A stretch of DNA of 6,382 bases from Cytophagales bacterium (GCA_029262955.1 JAJCYL010000441.1:1-6382), one strand, 5' to 3'. Numbered from the stretch's first letter, positions 1 to 6,382 are shown. Translations and numbers: made by a program. Notes: generated from the sequence alone by a model not told the origin.

Positions 1-574
1 TATATCAGAACATATCGGAGATTTCATCAATAGTGATAGACTTATTTTTGTGAAACATTTCGGATATCGTGCTGACTATCGAACAAGTATAGACGGTAAT
101 GAGGCTGATACGCACTATAATATTGTTTTAGAAACCACACCATATGAAAATTTCTTTAATGAGGACCTCTATGTTTACAATACTTTGGCTCAAAACTATA
201 AAGACAATATGTTGTTCGGAACCATGTATGGTCATCATATATTACAGAATATAGACTCAACCTCCCCAGTTTCGATGAGCACCAAAGTATCTGAACTGAA
301 AAATAGTTTGAGCCCAGGGTTGACGATTTCGGATGCAATATCAATGACTGGTCTTGTGAAAATCTCAGATTTTGAGAATCTACTCGAGAACCTAACATCT
401 GATCTTGTTTTAACAGCATTTCTTGATTATAAGAAAATGGAAACGATAAAGAAACTGTTGGAATCTCATTCAATCGAATTTCATAACAAAGAGTTTTCAA
501 AGAATATTCTGAGTGTCAAGCACAGGATGGGGCTATTAACTGTAGAAACTATTAAGGTTGACTCAAAGCAATGA
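1..574 (+). CDS. Unrecognised protein, 3' part (5' end outside window)
   Basis: The reading frame is already open at the first complete codon (position 2) and stays open to a TGA at 572-574, giving 190 visible residues. A GTG at position 50 could start a 174-residue protein, but open sequence with plausible protein character (for example SDRLIFVKHFGYRADYR) runs through it, so I read this as the C-terminal part of a longer gene. The protein looks soluble: no membrane segment, no signal peptide in the visible part, mixed polar and aromatic sequence, and a helical, charged stretch near the end (DYKKMETIKKLLESH). I do not recognise a family and assign no function. The stop overlaps the next start as ATGA (571-574), so it is very probably co-translated with the glycosyltransferase and takes part in polysaccharide synthesis or modification; that role is inferred from position only. 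Confidence 0.8.
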   Translation, partial: ISEHIGDFINSDRLIFVKHFGYRADYRTSIDGNEADTHYNIVLETTPYENFFNEDLYVYNTLAQNYKDNMLFGTMYGHHILQNIDSTSPVSMSTKVSELKNSLSPGLTISDAISMTGLVKISDFENLLENLTSDLVLTAFLDYKKMETIKKLLESHSIEFHNKEFSKNILSVKHRMGLLTVETIKVDSKQ

Positions 575-1362
575 ACATATCAATCTCAGTAGTAACGGTA
601 GTTTACAATGGGAAATCGCATATTGCTGATACGGTAAGAAGTGTCATTGGTCAAGATTACGACAACTTTCAATATGTTGTTTTGGATGGTAATTCAAATG
701 ATGGCACGTTTGAGCTTTTACAGAGTAACTTCATTCAAGATATTGATATACTAATAAGTGAGCCAGATAATGGTATTTACGATGCCATGAATAAGGCCGT
801 AGAATTATGCTCAGGAGACTTTGTCGTCTTTATGAATTCAGGAGATAGATTTTACAATCCATCTACACTAAGCTTATTGTCCAATAATATTATTGGACAT
901 GATGGGGTATATGGACAAACGATTTTGGAATATGTAGATAATAAGGGAAGGCTGTATAATTTTAAAAGGAAACTTCATTCGCTGGAAAAAATTCATCGAG
1001 GACCTGCATTTTGTCATCAAGCATTGTTATTGCGGAAAAACCTAATCCAGAGATTTGGTTTTAATTTGAATAACTTGAAATATGCGGATTATGAACTTGT
1101 ATACAGATCAATTTATTCAGGTGCGAGGTTGAAATTTGTTGATACTTTTGTCAATTATTTCCTGCTTGGCGGTTTATCCAGCAAGCCTGACATTCGAGCC
1201 TCATACATTTGTTGGATGTCGCTGAAGGATATTATGCCATTGGGTGGACATATATACTATGCAACGAGGGTATTTCTGGTCCTACCTGTCAAATACATCT
1301 TCAATCTATTGTTGCCCAGGACGCTAATTAATCAATTAAAATACAATAGTGGGTCTCTTTAA
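571..1362 (+). CDS. Family 2 glycosyltransferase, WcaE-like
   Basis: A 263-residue GT-A fold glycosyltransferase, expected to transfer a sugar from a nucleotide donor to a lipid-linked oligosaccharide at the cytoplasmic face of the inner membrane. The N-terminus SVVTVVYNG (6-14) is the family 2 nucleotide-binding start, VLDGNSNDGT (37-46) is the second conserved block, and SEPDNGIYDAMNKA (63-76) followed by GDFVVFMNSGD (82-92) is characteristic of the subgroup that includes the colanic acid enzyme WcaE. In this subgroup the usual DxD is replaced by an NSGD-type motif, here 89-92. FCHQALL (147-153) and the acidic ADYEL (172-176) fit the acceptor and catalytic-base region. The last 50 or so residues are hydrophobic and basic and may lie on the membrane. 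The length is normal for the family. The ATG start overlaps the previous stop by 4 bases. Donor and acceptor sugars cannot be told from sequence. Confidence 0.93.
   Translation: MNISISVVTVVYNGKSHIADTVRSVIGQDYDNFQYVVLDGNSNDGTFELLQSNFIQDIDILISEPDNGIYDAMNKAVELCSGDFVVFMNSGDRFYNPSTLSLLSNNIIGHDGVYGQTILEYVDNKGRLYNFKRKLHSLEKIHRGPAFCHQALLLRKNLIQRFGFNLNNLKYADYELVYRSIYSGARLKFVDTFVNYFLLGGLSSKPDIRASYICWMSLKDIMPLGGHIYYATRVFLVLPVKYIFNLLLPRTLINQLKYNSGSL
878..899. repeat. Perfect 22-bp palindrome inside the glycosyltransferase gene
   Basis: The left arm TGTCCAATAAT (878-888) is followed directly by its exact reverse complement ATTATTGGACA (889-899). It lies in codons 103-110 of the glycosyltransferase gene (residues LSNNIIGH), where the codon series AAT AAT ATT ATT supplies the symmetrical centre. 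In RNA it could fold as a 9-bp stem with a 4-base loop. It has no run of T after it, so it does not look like an intrinsic terminator. Whether it has any role is unknown. Confidence 0.6.
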
Positions 1363-2680
1363 AATCAAGGCTGATACACTTTACCTCTTAAGCTTTGTTT
1401 TGCTGCCGATTGATAGCTTTAGCTTCATTCCAGTAAATTTTGAACACAGACCACTCTTCTTTCTACCCTTATTTTTATACTGGTTTTCACAGATTGGTAA
1501 AATCATTCAGACAAGAAATAATACACAAGCATTTACATTCATCATTTATTTGGTGGCATTTTTATACTCTCTACTCATAGTTGGGTTAACACATCAGGAT
1601 TACGAACCTATTAAGAAATCGATTTTTTCGATTTCACTAAGTTATGTAGGCATTAGTGCTAGTCTTTGGTTTTTTGAGAAAAATTTTAAGCAACATGGGA
1701 TCGAGTTAACCTTGGAGCATGTGACTCGCTATCTTAAGTATTCCTTACTATACACTGTCCCTGTTGCGGCTATTCAAATAATTGCCAATTTTAAGTTAGT
1801 TAGTATTTCTCTATCCCAGCGGGTGACGATGCTCTTTAGTTATCGGTTTAACTCTTTCGGAAAAGTGCAAATCGTATCAGGTGAGCCCTCAATGGCATTT
1901 AGATATATACTTACGTGTTTGGTGTTCGTCCTGTTATTTGATAAAACAAAGTACAGAAAGATGATTATGGCCCTTTGTGCCGGAATAATTCTTCTAAGCG
2001 GATCCTCATTGGGGTATGTATCAATCTTCTTATTTGTGGTGATTATTGTGATTATCAAAGGAACGTGGTTGCGACCTAAAGTGATTATTTACATCGTTTT
2101 GGTCATATTCGGTATAGGCTATTTTTGGGCTGCCAAAGATAGTTTGCTGCCAAAATATACAGCTCAACAGTTGAATCACTTTTCATTAATAGTTACAGAG
2201 TTGGACTGGACTATTTTCCAAGCTAATGGTTCTTTATTCCAGCGTATACTTAATCCAGTCATTGGATTTATGGTAATGAGTGAGACGTATCTACTGGGTG
2301 CAGGATTAGAGAGCTTTCATCTGTTTTACAATGATATTATCTATGAGCACTTCCCCTATGCAGTTAACCATGGAACAATTGCCAGAGTATTGGATGGTGA
2401 GATTTACATTACACCAAAAAACCTAGTGTCTAAAATTGCATCGGAATTGGGGATATTCTTTTTATTCCTTTTTCTAACTCTCTATGCCCACCTGCTATTT
2501 TCCATTCACCAAATCAAAGGAAAATTTAAACAATACTTTCATCCGCTAGCGGTTCTATTGGCTATGTCCATATTAATTATCCTTAACATGGATAGTTATT
2601 TGTACTTTAATTATTTGTTCATACTTTCAATAGTAATAGCATCAGTTGGATACTTAAAGACTAAAAACCCCAATGCTTAG
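1349..2680 (+). CDS. O-antigen polymerase-like (Wzy-type) membrane protein
   Basis: A 443-residue polytopic inner membrane protein with about 11 to 13 hydrophobic segments, starting near residues 10-28, 34-50, 61-80, 90-109, 130-148, 182-197, 205-238, 245-261, 300-320, 366-386, 396-414 and 416-436. A long, less hydrophobic region at about 262-365, interrupted by one weak segment, would be the large periplasmic loop typical of Wzy polymerases and O-antigen ligases. SGEPSMA (177-183), SGSSLGY (217-223) and GAGLESF (317-323) resemble short motifs common in this divergent family. The predicted role is polymerisation of lipid-linked repeat units in the periplasm; a WaaL-type ligase cannot be excluded. 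The start is GTG at 1349, the only plausible start after an in-frame TAA at 1337-1339. It overlaps the upstream gene by 14 bases and has no clear Shine-Dalgarno sequence. Polymerase sequences are poorly conserved, so the assignment rests on topology, motifs and context. Confidence 0.82.
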   Translation: MGLFKIKADTLYLLSFVLLPIDSFSFIPVNFEHRPLFFLPLFLYWFSQIGKIIQTRNNTQAFTFIIYLVAFLYSLLIVGLTHQDYEPIKKSIFSISLSYVGISASLWFFEKNFKQHGIELTLEHVTRYLKYSLLYTVPVAAIQIIANFKLVSISLSQRVTMLFSYRFNSFGKVQIVSGEPSMAFRYILTCLVFVLLFDKTKYRKMIMALCAGIILLSGSSLGYVSIFLFVVIIVIIKGTWLRPKVIIYIVLVIFGIGYFWAAKDSLLPKYTAQQLNHFSLIVTELDWTIFQANGSLFQRILNPVIGFMVMSETYLLGAGLESFHLFYNDIIYEHFPYAVNHGTIARVLDGEIYITPKNLVSKIASELGIFFLFLFLTLYAHLLFSIHQIKGKFKQYFHPLAVLLAMSILIILNMDSYLYFNYLFILSIVIASVGYLKTKNPNA

Positions 2681-3971
2681 CCAAATGTACAGGCTTCTCT
2701 ACGTCATAGGCCAATACTTGTACAATAATCAAATCCAAAAAGAGTACGATTTTTTAAAGAATACGGAATTTTTGGGCAGAAAAGAAATTGATTCCTTTCA
2801 GCTCAAGGAATTGAAAAGAATTTTAACTCTCGCATACTCTAAGTCTACTTTTTATAAAGATTTGTACGACAAACACAATCTAAAAATAAATGAAATAAAC
2901 TCTTTGGAGGATTTGAAAGGCATTCCTTGTATTGACAAGAAGCAGTTGGTTGAGAATAGTCAACAAATACAAATAGAACAGTCATTTGTAAAAATTTACC
3001 CTGCAAAGACTTCTGGTAGTACTGGACAATCATTAAAATTTAAGAGAAATAAGTCTTGGGATGCTAGAAATAGGGCTTCAATTTCATTGGGATATCAGTG
3101 GTTTAATGTTAAACCGTGGGAGCTTAACGGATATTTTTGGGGATACAATTTCGATACAATTTCGGTGATCAAAACCAGAATTCTCGATGCAATGCAAAAC
3201 AGATTCAGACTTTTTTCCCTTAAGAAATCTGCTTTAGACTCTTTTATTAAAAAGTTGGAGAATGCATCTTATTTACATGGGTATTCATCCATGATATATG
3301 AAGTTGCTAAGTATACCAATAGTCTCAAAGCTAAACCGATATTAAAATTGAAATTGATAAAGGGTACTTCCGAAAAGATTTTGGAAACCTATCAAAGAGA
3401 AGTATGGGAGGCATTCAATCTTAAAATCATTAGTGAGTATGGAGCAGCAGAATCAGGTATAATCGCTTTCGAATGTCCACATGGCAGCCTTCACAATTTC
3501 TGGCAAAACGTTATAATTGAGGAGGTGGATAATGAAATAATAGTCACCAATCTGGTTTCAGACTCTTTTCCTATTATTAGGTATAAATTAGGTGATTATG
3601 TAACTATAGATAGCTCAACAAATTGTCATTGTGGAAGAAATGGAGTAATAGTGAAGGATATAGCTGGTAGAGTTGGTGAAAAGATATTGGGACATAACCA
3701 CAGCTATCCAAGCTTAACGCTTTACTACGTATTCAAAAATCTGAATCAAATTGGTATTCAGCTCAACTATACTGCAGTTCAGCGGGTTAAGGGCGAATTG
3801 GAGCTTAGTGTCGAACAAAAGGTTGACAAAAAGAGCAGAATGAAGTTACTTGCAGAGTTTGAAAAATATTTTAATAATGATGTGATTGTTTATTTGAAGG
3901 ATTCAGTTAGGATTAAAACTGAAAGCAAAAAACAGAAAGACTTTATTAGTCTTTTGGAAAAAGAGTTGTGA
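2673..3971 (+). CDS. CapK/PaaK-family adenylate-forming enzyme
   Basis: A 432-residue cytoplasmic member of the adenylate-forming superfamily, on the phenylacetate-CoA ligase/CapK branch. The phosphate-binding loop is TSGSTGQ (113-119), YGAAE (256-260) matches the A5-type adenine/magnesium motif, RYKLGD (303-308) contains the ribose-binding aspartate D308, and CHCGR (318-322) is the short Cys/Gly/Arg block usual in this branch. Lysines near the end (K419, K420, in TESKKQKDF) are in the place of the catalytic lysine of the C-terminal domain, though the usual GK is not kept. Known relatives activate a carboxylate with ATP and often pass it to a thiol. In polysaccharide loci CapK proteins are frequent but mostly uncharacterised; acyl or amino-acid decoration of a sugar is a reasonable inference. 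No carrier protein gene or acyltransferase is visible next to it. The ATG start overlaps the upstream gene by 8 bases; an in-frame ATG at 2685 is an alternative. Confidence 0.9.
   Translation: MLSQMYRLLYVIGQYLYNNQIQKEYDFLKNTEFLGRKEIDSFQLKELKRILTLAYSKSTFYKDLYDKHNLKINEINSLEDLKGIPCIDKKQLVENSQQIQIEQSFVKIYPAKTSGSTGQSLKFKRNKSWDARNRASISLGYQWFNVKPWELNGYFWGYNFDTISVIKTRILDAMQNRFRLFSLKKSALDSFIKKLENASYLHGYSSMIYEVAKYTNSLKAKPILKLKLIKGTSEKILETYQREVWEAFNLKIISEYGAAESGIIAFECPHGSLHNFWQNVIIEEVDNEIIVTNLVSDSFPIIRYKLGDYVTIDSSTNCHCGRNGVIVKDIAGRVGEKILGHNHSYPSLTLYYVFKNLNQIGIQLNYTAVQRVKGELELSVEQKVDKKSRMKLLAEFEKYFNNDVIVYLKDSVRIKTESKKQKDFISLLEKEL
3142..3163. repeat. Perfect 11-bp tandem duplication inside the CapK-like gene
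   Basis: GATACAATTTC occurs at 3142-3152 and again, with no gap, at 3153-3163; the following G (3164) continues the period. It falls in codons 157-164 (GYNFDTIS). The unit is not a multiple of three, so gain or loss of one copy would shift the reading frame. The frame is open here and the flanking protein looks normal for the family, so the present state is the expressed one. Confidence 0.6.
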
Positions 3972-4744
3972 TGATTGAGGAACAAGGTTTAGTCTCTATA
4001 ATTACTCCCACGTTTAATTCGGCGAAATTTGTCGCTGCTACTATAGAATCTGTTATTGCACAAACCAACAATAATTGGGAGTTATTAATTACAGATGACG
4101 CTTCAACTGATGATACCGTTTCAATAATTCAAGGGTACAGGAATAGCGATTCTAGAATTGAGTTATTCGAGTTGCCTCAAAACTGCGGACCTGGAATATG
4201 TAGAAATAACTCTATTAAAAATGCAAAAGGTAAGTGGATAGCCTTTCTTGACAGTGATGACTTGTGGATGCCCGATAAGTTAGAAAAACAGTTAAATTTT
4301 ATGATCAAAAACGATCATAATTTTACATTTACATCTTATAGTGCCATAGACGAGAATGGTTCAATTATAGGAAGTCAAAACGTTATAGCTAAAAGAGAAG
4401 TTACCTTTAGTGATATTCTAAAGAGTAACTACATAGGCTGTAGTACAGTAATATATAATGCTGAAAAGTTAGGGAAGTTATTCATGCCCGAAATTAGAAA
4501 AAGACAAGATTATGGTTTATGGTATAGAATCATTAAGAATTATTGCCCTGCAATGGGAATGAAAAAACAATTAACTCGATACAGGATAAGGAAAGAATCA
4601 TTGTCGAGCTCAAAGATTAGGCTCTTAAAGTATCAATGGGAATTGTATCGCAAAATCTTTGGTCTAAACATCTTTTTTTCGCTCAAGTCTTTAATAATTT
4701 GCACATATTATTCAATTTCAGGTCTTAAAAATCGAGGATTATAG
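3971..4744 (+). CDS. Family 2 glycosyltransferase, TuaG-like
   Basis: A 257-residue GT-A glycosyltransferase. VSIITPTFNSAKF (8-20) opens the nucleotide-binding fold, ITDDASTDDT (40-49) follows, NCGPGICRNNSI (71-82) is the conserved glycine/arginine block, and AFLDSDDLW (91-99) carries the metal-binding DxD (94-96). SNYIGCSTVIYN (152-163) and RQDYGLW (178-184) match the acceptor-side region of TuaG- and WcaA-type enzymes, D180 being the likely catalytic-base position. The predicted role is adding one sugar to the lipid-linked repeat unit; the sugar cannot be deduced. I start it at ATG 3971, which shares one base with the CapK stop (TGATG); a GTG at 3968 would add one residue and is less likely. 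The purine-rich GGAAAAAGAG just upstream may help initiation. It differs clearly from the first glycosyltransferase in having the classical DxD, so the two probably form different linkages. Confidence 0.94.
   Translation: MIEEQGLVSIITPTFNSAKFVAATIESVIAQTNNNWELLITDDASTDDTVSIIQGYRNSDSRIELFELPQNCGPGICRNNSIKNAKGKWIAFLDSDDLWMPDKLEKQLNFMIKNDHNFTFTSYSAIDENGSIIGSQNVIAKREVTFSDILKSNYIGCSTVIYNAEKLGKLFMPEIRKRQDYGLWYRIIKNYCPAMGMKKQLTRYRIRKESLSSSKIRLLKYQWELYRKIFGLNIFFSLKSLIICTYYSISGLKNRGL
4734..4738 (+). promoter_or_regulatory. Shine-Dalgarno-like GAGGA supporting a GTG start
   Basis: GAGGA lies five bases before the GTG at 4744, inside the end of the upstream glycosyltransferase gene. With an in-frame stop at 4726-4728 and the Rossmann glycine motif beginning at residue 6, it supports the GTG as the true start. 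Few other starts in this window have a comparable site, so it could be incidental. Confidence 0.45.
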
Positions 4745-5709
4745 TGATATCAATCATAGGAGGTTCTGGTTTTATTGGAAGTAGGTTCACAGAACTATTG
4801 GATGAGGAAAAATTGATGTTTACCAATTTTGATATAAATGAACCTGAGCGGTTTAGGGATCAATACCTTCAATCAGACATTAGATTTATACATCAAGTAG
4901 AGGAAGTATTAAAATCAAGTAATCAGATTGTCAATTTAGCAGCCGAACATCAGGATAACGTACGTCCAATTGATTTATACTATAGTGTGAATGTGGAAGG
5001 AGCGAGGCAAGTAACTACTCTTGCAGAAAAGGTTGGCATTAAGAAGATAATTTTCACAAGTTCGGCAGCTGTCTATGGTCTACATGACAGTGTAGTTACA
5101 GAGGAATCTCATTTCAAACCATTTAACCATTATGGCAAAAGTAAACTTCAAGCTGAACAGATCTATATTGATTGGCAAAAGCGGACAGGTGGATGTCTAG
5201 TGATAATTAGACCAACTGTAGTCTTTGGAGAAGGTAACAGAGGTAACGTTTATAATCTATTACGCCTTCTAAACGATGGTAATTTTAAAATGGTAGGAGA
5301 TGGTAAGAACAAAAAGTCGATGGCCTATGTGGGAAATATTGCCGCGTTCATAAAATATTGTTCAGAGGAAATAAATCAAGGATTGCATATTTTTAACTAT
5401 AGTGATGGTCCAGACCTTTCGATGAATGAATTAGTGCAGATGGTATCGCAACAAATAAATAAAAAGCCTCCAGGAGTTCAAATTCCTTATGTTGCTGGAT
5501 TAATGGCCGGGTATATGATGGATTTTATGTCGTCAATTTCGGGTAGGCAATTTCCAATTAGTGCCGTCAGAATTAAGAAATTTTGCGCAAACACTCAATT
5601 TTCCTCAGAATTGGCAGATGCTACTGGGTTTAAAAGAGAATTTACTTTGACAGAGGGTTTAGAACGCACACTTCAGTATGAATTTGGCCAAATGACATTA
5701 GCCACCTAA
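4744..5709 (+). CDS. NAD-dependent sugar-nucleotide epimerase/reductase (extended SDR)
   Basis: A 321-residue cytoplasmic extended short-chain dehydrogenase. GGSGFIG (6-12) is the Rossmann GxxGxxG motif, NLAAEHQDNV (64-73) and the TSSAAVYG block (105-112) line the active site, and Y130 with K134 (YGKSK) is the catalytic pair. RPTVVFGEGNRGN (156-168) is the usual substrate-side block. Such enzymes convert one UDP- or dTDP-sugar to another by 4-epimerisation, dehydration or reduction; which reaction applies is not visible. The closest general resemblance is to the epimerases or reductases that sit directly before WbpL/WecA-type transferases in polysaccharide loci, so it may make the first sugar of the repeat unit; that is inference. 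The GTG start shares one base with the upstream TAG (TAGTG). The length is typical and all key residues are present. Confidence 0.92.
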   Translation: MISIIGGSGFIGSRFTELLDEEKLMFTNFDINEPERFRDQYLQSDIRFIHQVEEVLKSSNQIVNLAAEHQDNVRPIDLYYSVNVEGARQVTTLAEKVGIKKIIFTSSAAVYGLHDSVVTEESHFKPFNHYGKSKLQAEQIYIDWQKRTGGCLVIIRPTVVFGEGNRGNVYNLLRLLNDGNFKMVGDGKNKKSMAYVGNIAAFIKYCSEEINQGLHIFNYSDGPDLSMNELVQMVSQQINKKPPGVQIPYVAGLMAGYMMDFMSSISGRQFPISAVRIKKFCANTQFSSELADATGFKREFTLTEGLERTLQYEFGQMTLAT

Positions 5710-5764
5710 TACTCTTTCCCTTTCTAAACTTTCTTTCTACCTTTACACCCTAATATTTATCTAT
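5702..5764 (+). other. 63-base G-free, pyrimidine-rich leader containing the only intergenic gap
   Basis: From 5702 to 5764 the + strand has no G. The intergenic part (5710-5762, 53 bases) is 26 T, 16 C and 11 A, with CTTT at 5714, 5720, 5729, 5733 and 5741. A Shine-Dalgarno sequence is therefore impossible before the next gene. There is no hairpin followed by a T run, so no intrinsic terminator. I also find no promoter matching the Bacteroidota pattern (TTTG and TAnnTTTG at the right spacing). C-rich, G-poor RNA is the type of sequence Rho binds, but this is only a possibility. Confidence 0.6.
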
Positions 5765-6382
5765 GGACAGGGGGATATTATTCTTTATCACCTCTTTTGC
5801 GGTTAGTTTTGTGCTTTTCCCGGCCACTATAAAGGTTTTGAGGAAATATAACTTGTTGGACCCTCCTGGTGGTAGGAAGATTCACACAGAGCAAACACCG
5901 TCAATTGGGGGAGTGCCAATATTTTTTGGAATCATGTTATCCGTGATAATGTGGCTTCCATTAGCTTATATTGGTGAATTTAAATATGTCATTTCTGCTC
6001 TCATTATAAGTTTCATTCTTGGATTAAGGGATGATTTGATTGATTTGAAAGCCAATCAAAAACTTATTGGGCAAATAGCTGCTGCCTCATTATTAATTTT
6101 CTTTTGCGATATTCGACTAAGATCGATGTATGGCCTGTTTGGTGTGTTTGATATCCCAATTTGGGCCAGTTTTTTAATTACGACCTTCACATTTATTGTG
6201 GTTACTAATGCCTTTAATCTTATTGATGGGATTGATGGCTTAGCTGCGTCCCTTGGTATAATTGCACTATTGTTTTTTGGTGGTTGGTTTATGCTGATTG
6301 GGAAAATTCATTTTAGCTTTTTCTGCTTTGCGTTCGCGGGATCATTATTAGCCTTCTTAAATTATAATTGGTACCCTTCCAA
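5763..6382 (+). CDS. WecA/TagO/WbpL-family polyprenyl-phosphate sugar-1-phosphate transferase (3' end outside window)
   Basis: 206 complete codons of an integral membrane enzyme that runs off the window; full-length relatives have about 320-380 residues. RKIHTEQTPSIGG (38-50) is the conserved cytoplasmic block of the MraY/WecA superfamily, LRDDLIDL (88-95) carries the paired aspartates D90 and D91, and NAFNLIDGIDGLA (149-161) is the third signature. About seven hydrophobic segments are visible (near 5-26, 48-71, 75-88, 101-119, 132-150, 159-180 and 182-200). Known members transfer a HexNAc-1-phosphate from a UDP-sugar to undecaprenyl phosphate and so start each repeat unit. The histidine-rich motif that helps tell WecA from MraY would lie beyond the window edge. 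ATG 5763 is the only possible start, because an in-frame TAA lies at 5751-5753. It sits 53 bases after the epimerase gene, so it is probably in the same operon, though separate expression is possible. Confidence 0.93.
   Translation, partial: MDRGILFFITSFAVSFVLFPATIKVLRKYNLLDPPGGRKIHTEQTPSIGGVPIFFGIMLSVIMWLPLAYIGEFKYVISALIISFILGLRDDLIDLKANQKLIGQIAAASLLIFFCDIRLRSMYGLFGVFDIPIWASFLITTFTFIVVTNAFNLIDGIDGLAASLGIIALLFFGGWFMLIGKIHFSFFCFAFAGSLLAFLNYNWYPS

Noticed and set aside
156..500. Open reading frame on the minus strand opposite the first gene
   Set aside because: It lies entirely antisense to a well-supported coding frame, has no recognisable motif and its translation looks like a shadow of the + strand gene.
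2039..2056. Near-tandem 9-base repeat of the type GTGATTATT
   Set aside because: It is in frame and simply encodes Val-Ile-Ile repeats of a membrane segment, so it needs no separate explanation.
1840..2058. Short minus-strand open frame opposite the polymerase gene
   Set aside because: At 72 residues it is low in complexity (many Ile and Thr), as expected opposite a hydrophobic membrane protein gene.
2845..3033. Short minus-strand open frame opposite the CapK-like gene
   Set aside because: At 62 residues it has no motif and overlaps a conserved part of the CapK-like protein, including the TSGSTG loop.
4299..4320. Inverted repeat TTATGATC / GATCATAA with a 6-base loop
   Set aside because: An 8-bp AT-rich stem is expected about once by chance in a window this long; it lies within coding sequence and has no following T run.
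5646..5687. Possible promoter: TTTG at 5646 with TATGAATTTGG at 5677
   Set aside because: The spacing is too long and the downstream element does not match TAnnTTTG; a sigma-70 type reading (TTGACA and TATGAA) has a 24-base spacer.
6035..6060. Inverted repeat TTTGATTG / CAATCAAA with a 10-base loop
   Set aside because: Also an 8-bp AT-rich stem in coding sequence, right after the conserved DD motif of the transferase; chance level and not a terminator.

Overview
The window is a stretch of a surface-polysaccharide biosynthesis locus (O-antigen, capsule or exopolysaccharide). The organism is probably a member of the Bacteroidota. The evidence for that is indirect: the DNA is AT-rich, the gene content is of the Wzy-dependent type, ribosome binding sites are weak or absent, and an epimerase is followed by a polyprenyl-phosphate sugar-1-phosphate transferase at the distal end of the visible operon, a pairing common in capsule loci of that phylum. 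No marker gene fixes the genus.

All seven genes lie on the + strand and almost fill the window. In order they are: the 3' end of an unrecognised protein (1-574); a family 2 glycosyltransferase of the WcaE-like type (571-1362); a polytopic O-antigen-polymerase-like membrane protein (1349-2680); a CapK/PaaK-type adenylate-forming enzyme (2673-3971); a second family 2 glycosyltransferase of the TuaG-like type (3971-4744); an NAD-dependent sugar-nucleotide epimerase or reductase (4744-5709); and the first 206 codons of a WecA/TagO-family transferase (5763 to the window edge). The first six overlap by 1 to 14 bases, so they are very probably one translationally coupled operon. The only intergenic gap is 53 bases, before the WecA-like gene. 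No stretch longer than 300 bases lacks a gene.

Inferred division of labour: the WecA-like enzyme loads the first sugar phosphate onto the lipid carrier, perhaps using a sugar nucleotide made by the adjacent epimerase. The two glycosyltransferases extend the unit at the cytoplasmic face. The CapK-like enzyme may activate a carboxylic acid for decoration of the unit. The Wzy-like protein polymerises units in the periplasm. No flippase, chain-length regulator or export gene is visible; these would lie outside the window.

I see no clearly new biological system here. The points most worth a second look are a perfect 22-bp palindrome inside the first glycosyltransferase gene, a perfect 11-bp tandem duplication inside the CapK-like gene, a 63-base run without a single G before the WecA-like gene, the unknown first protein, and the unidentified substrate of the CapK-like enzyme.
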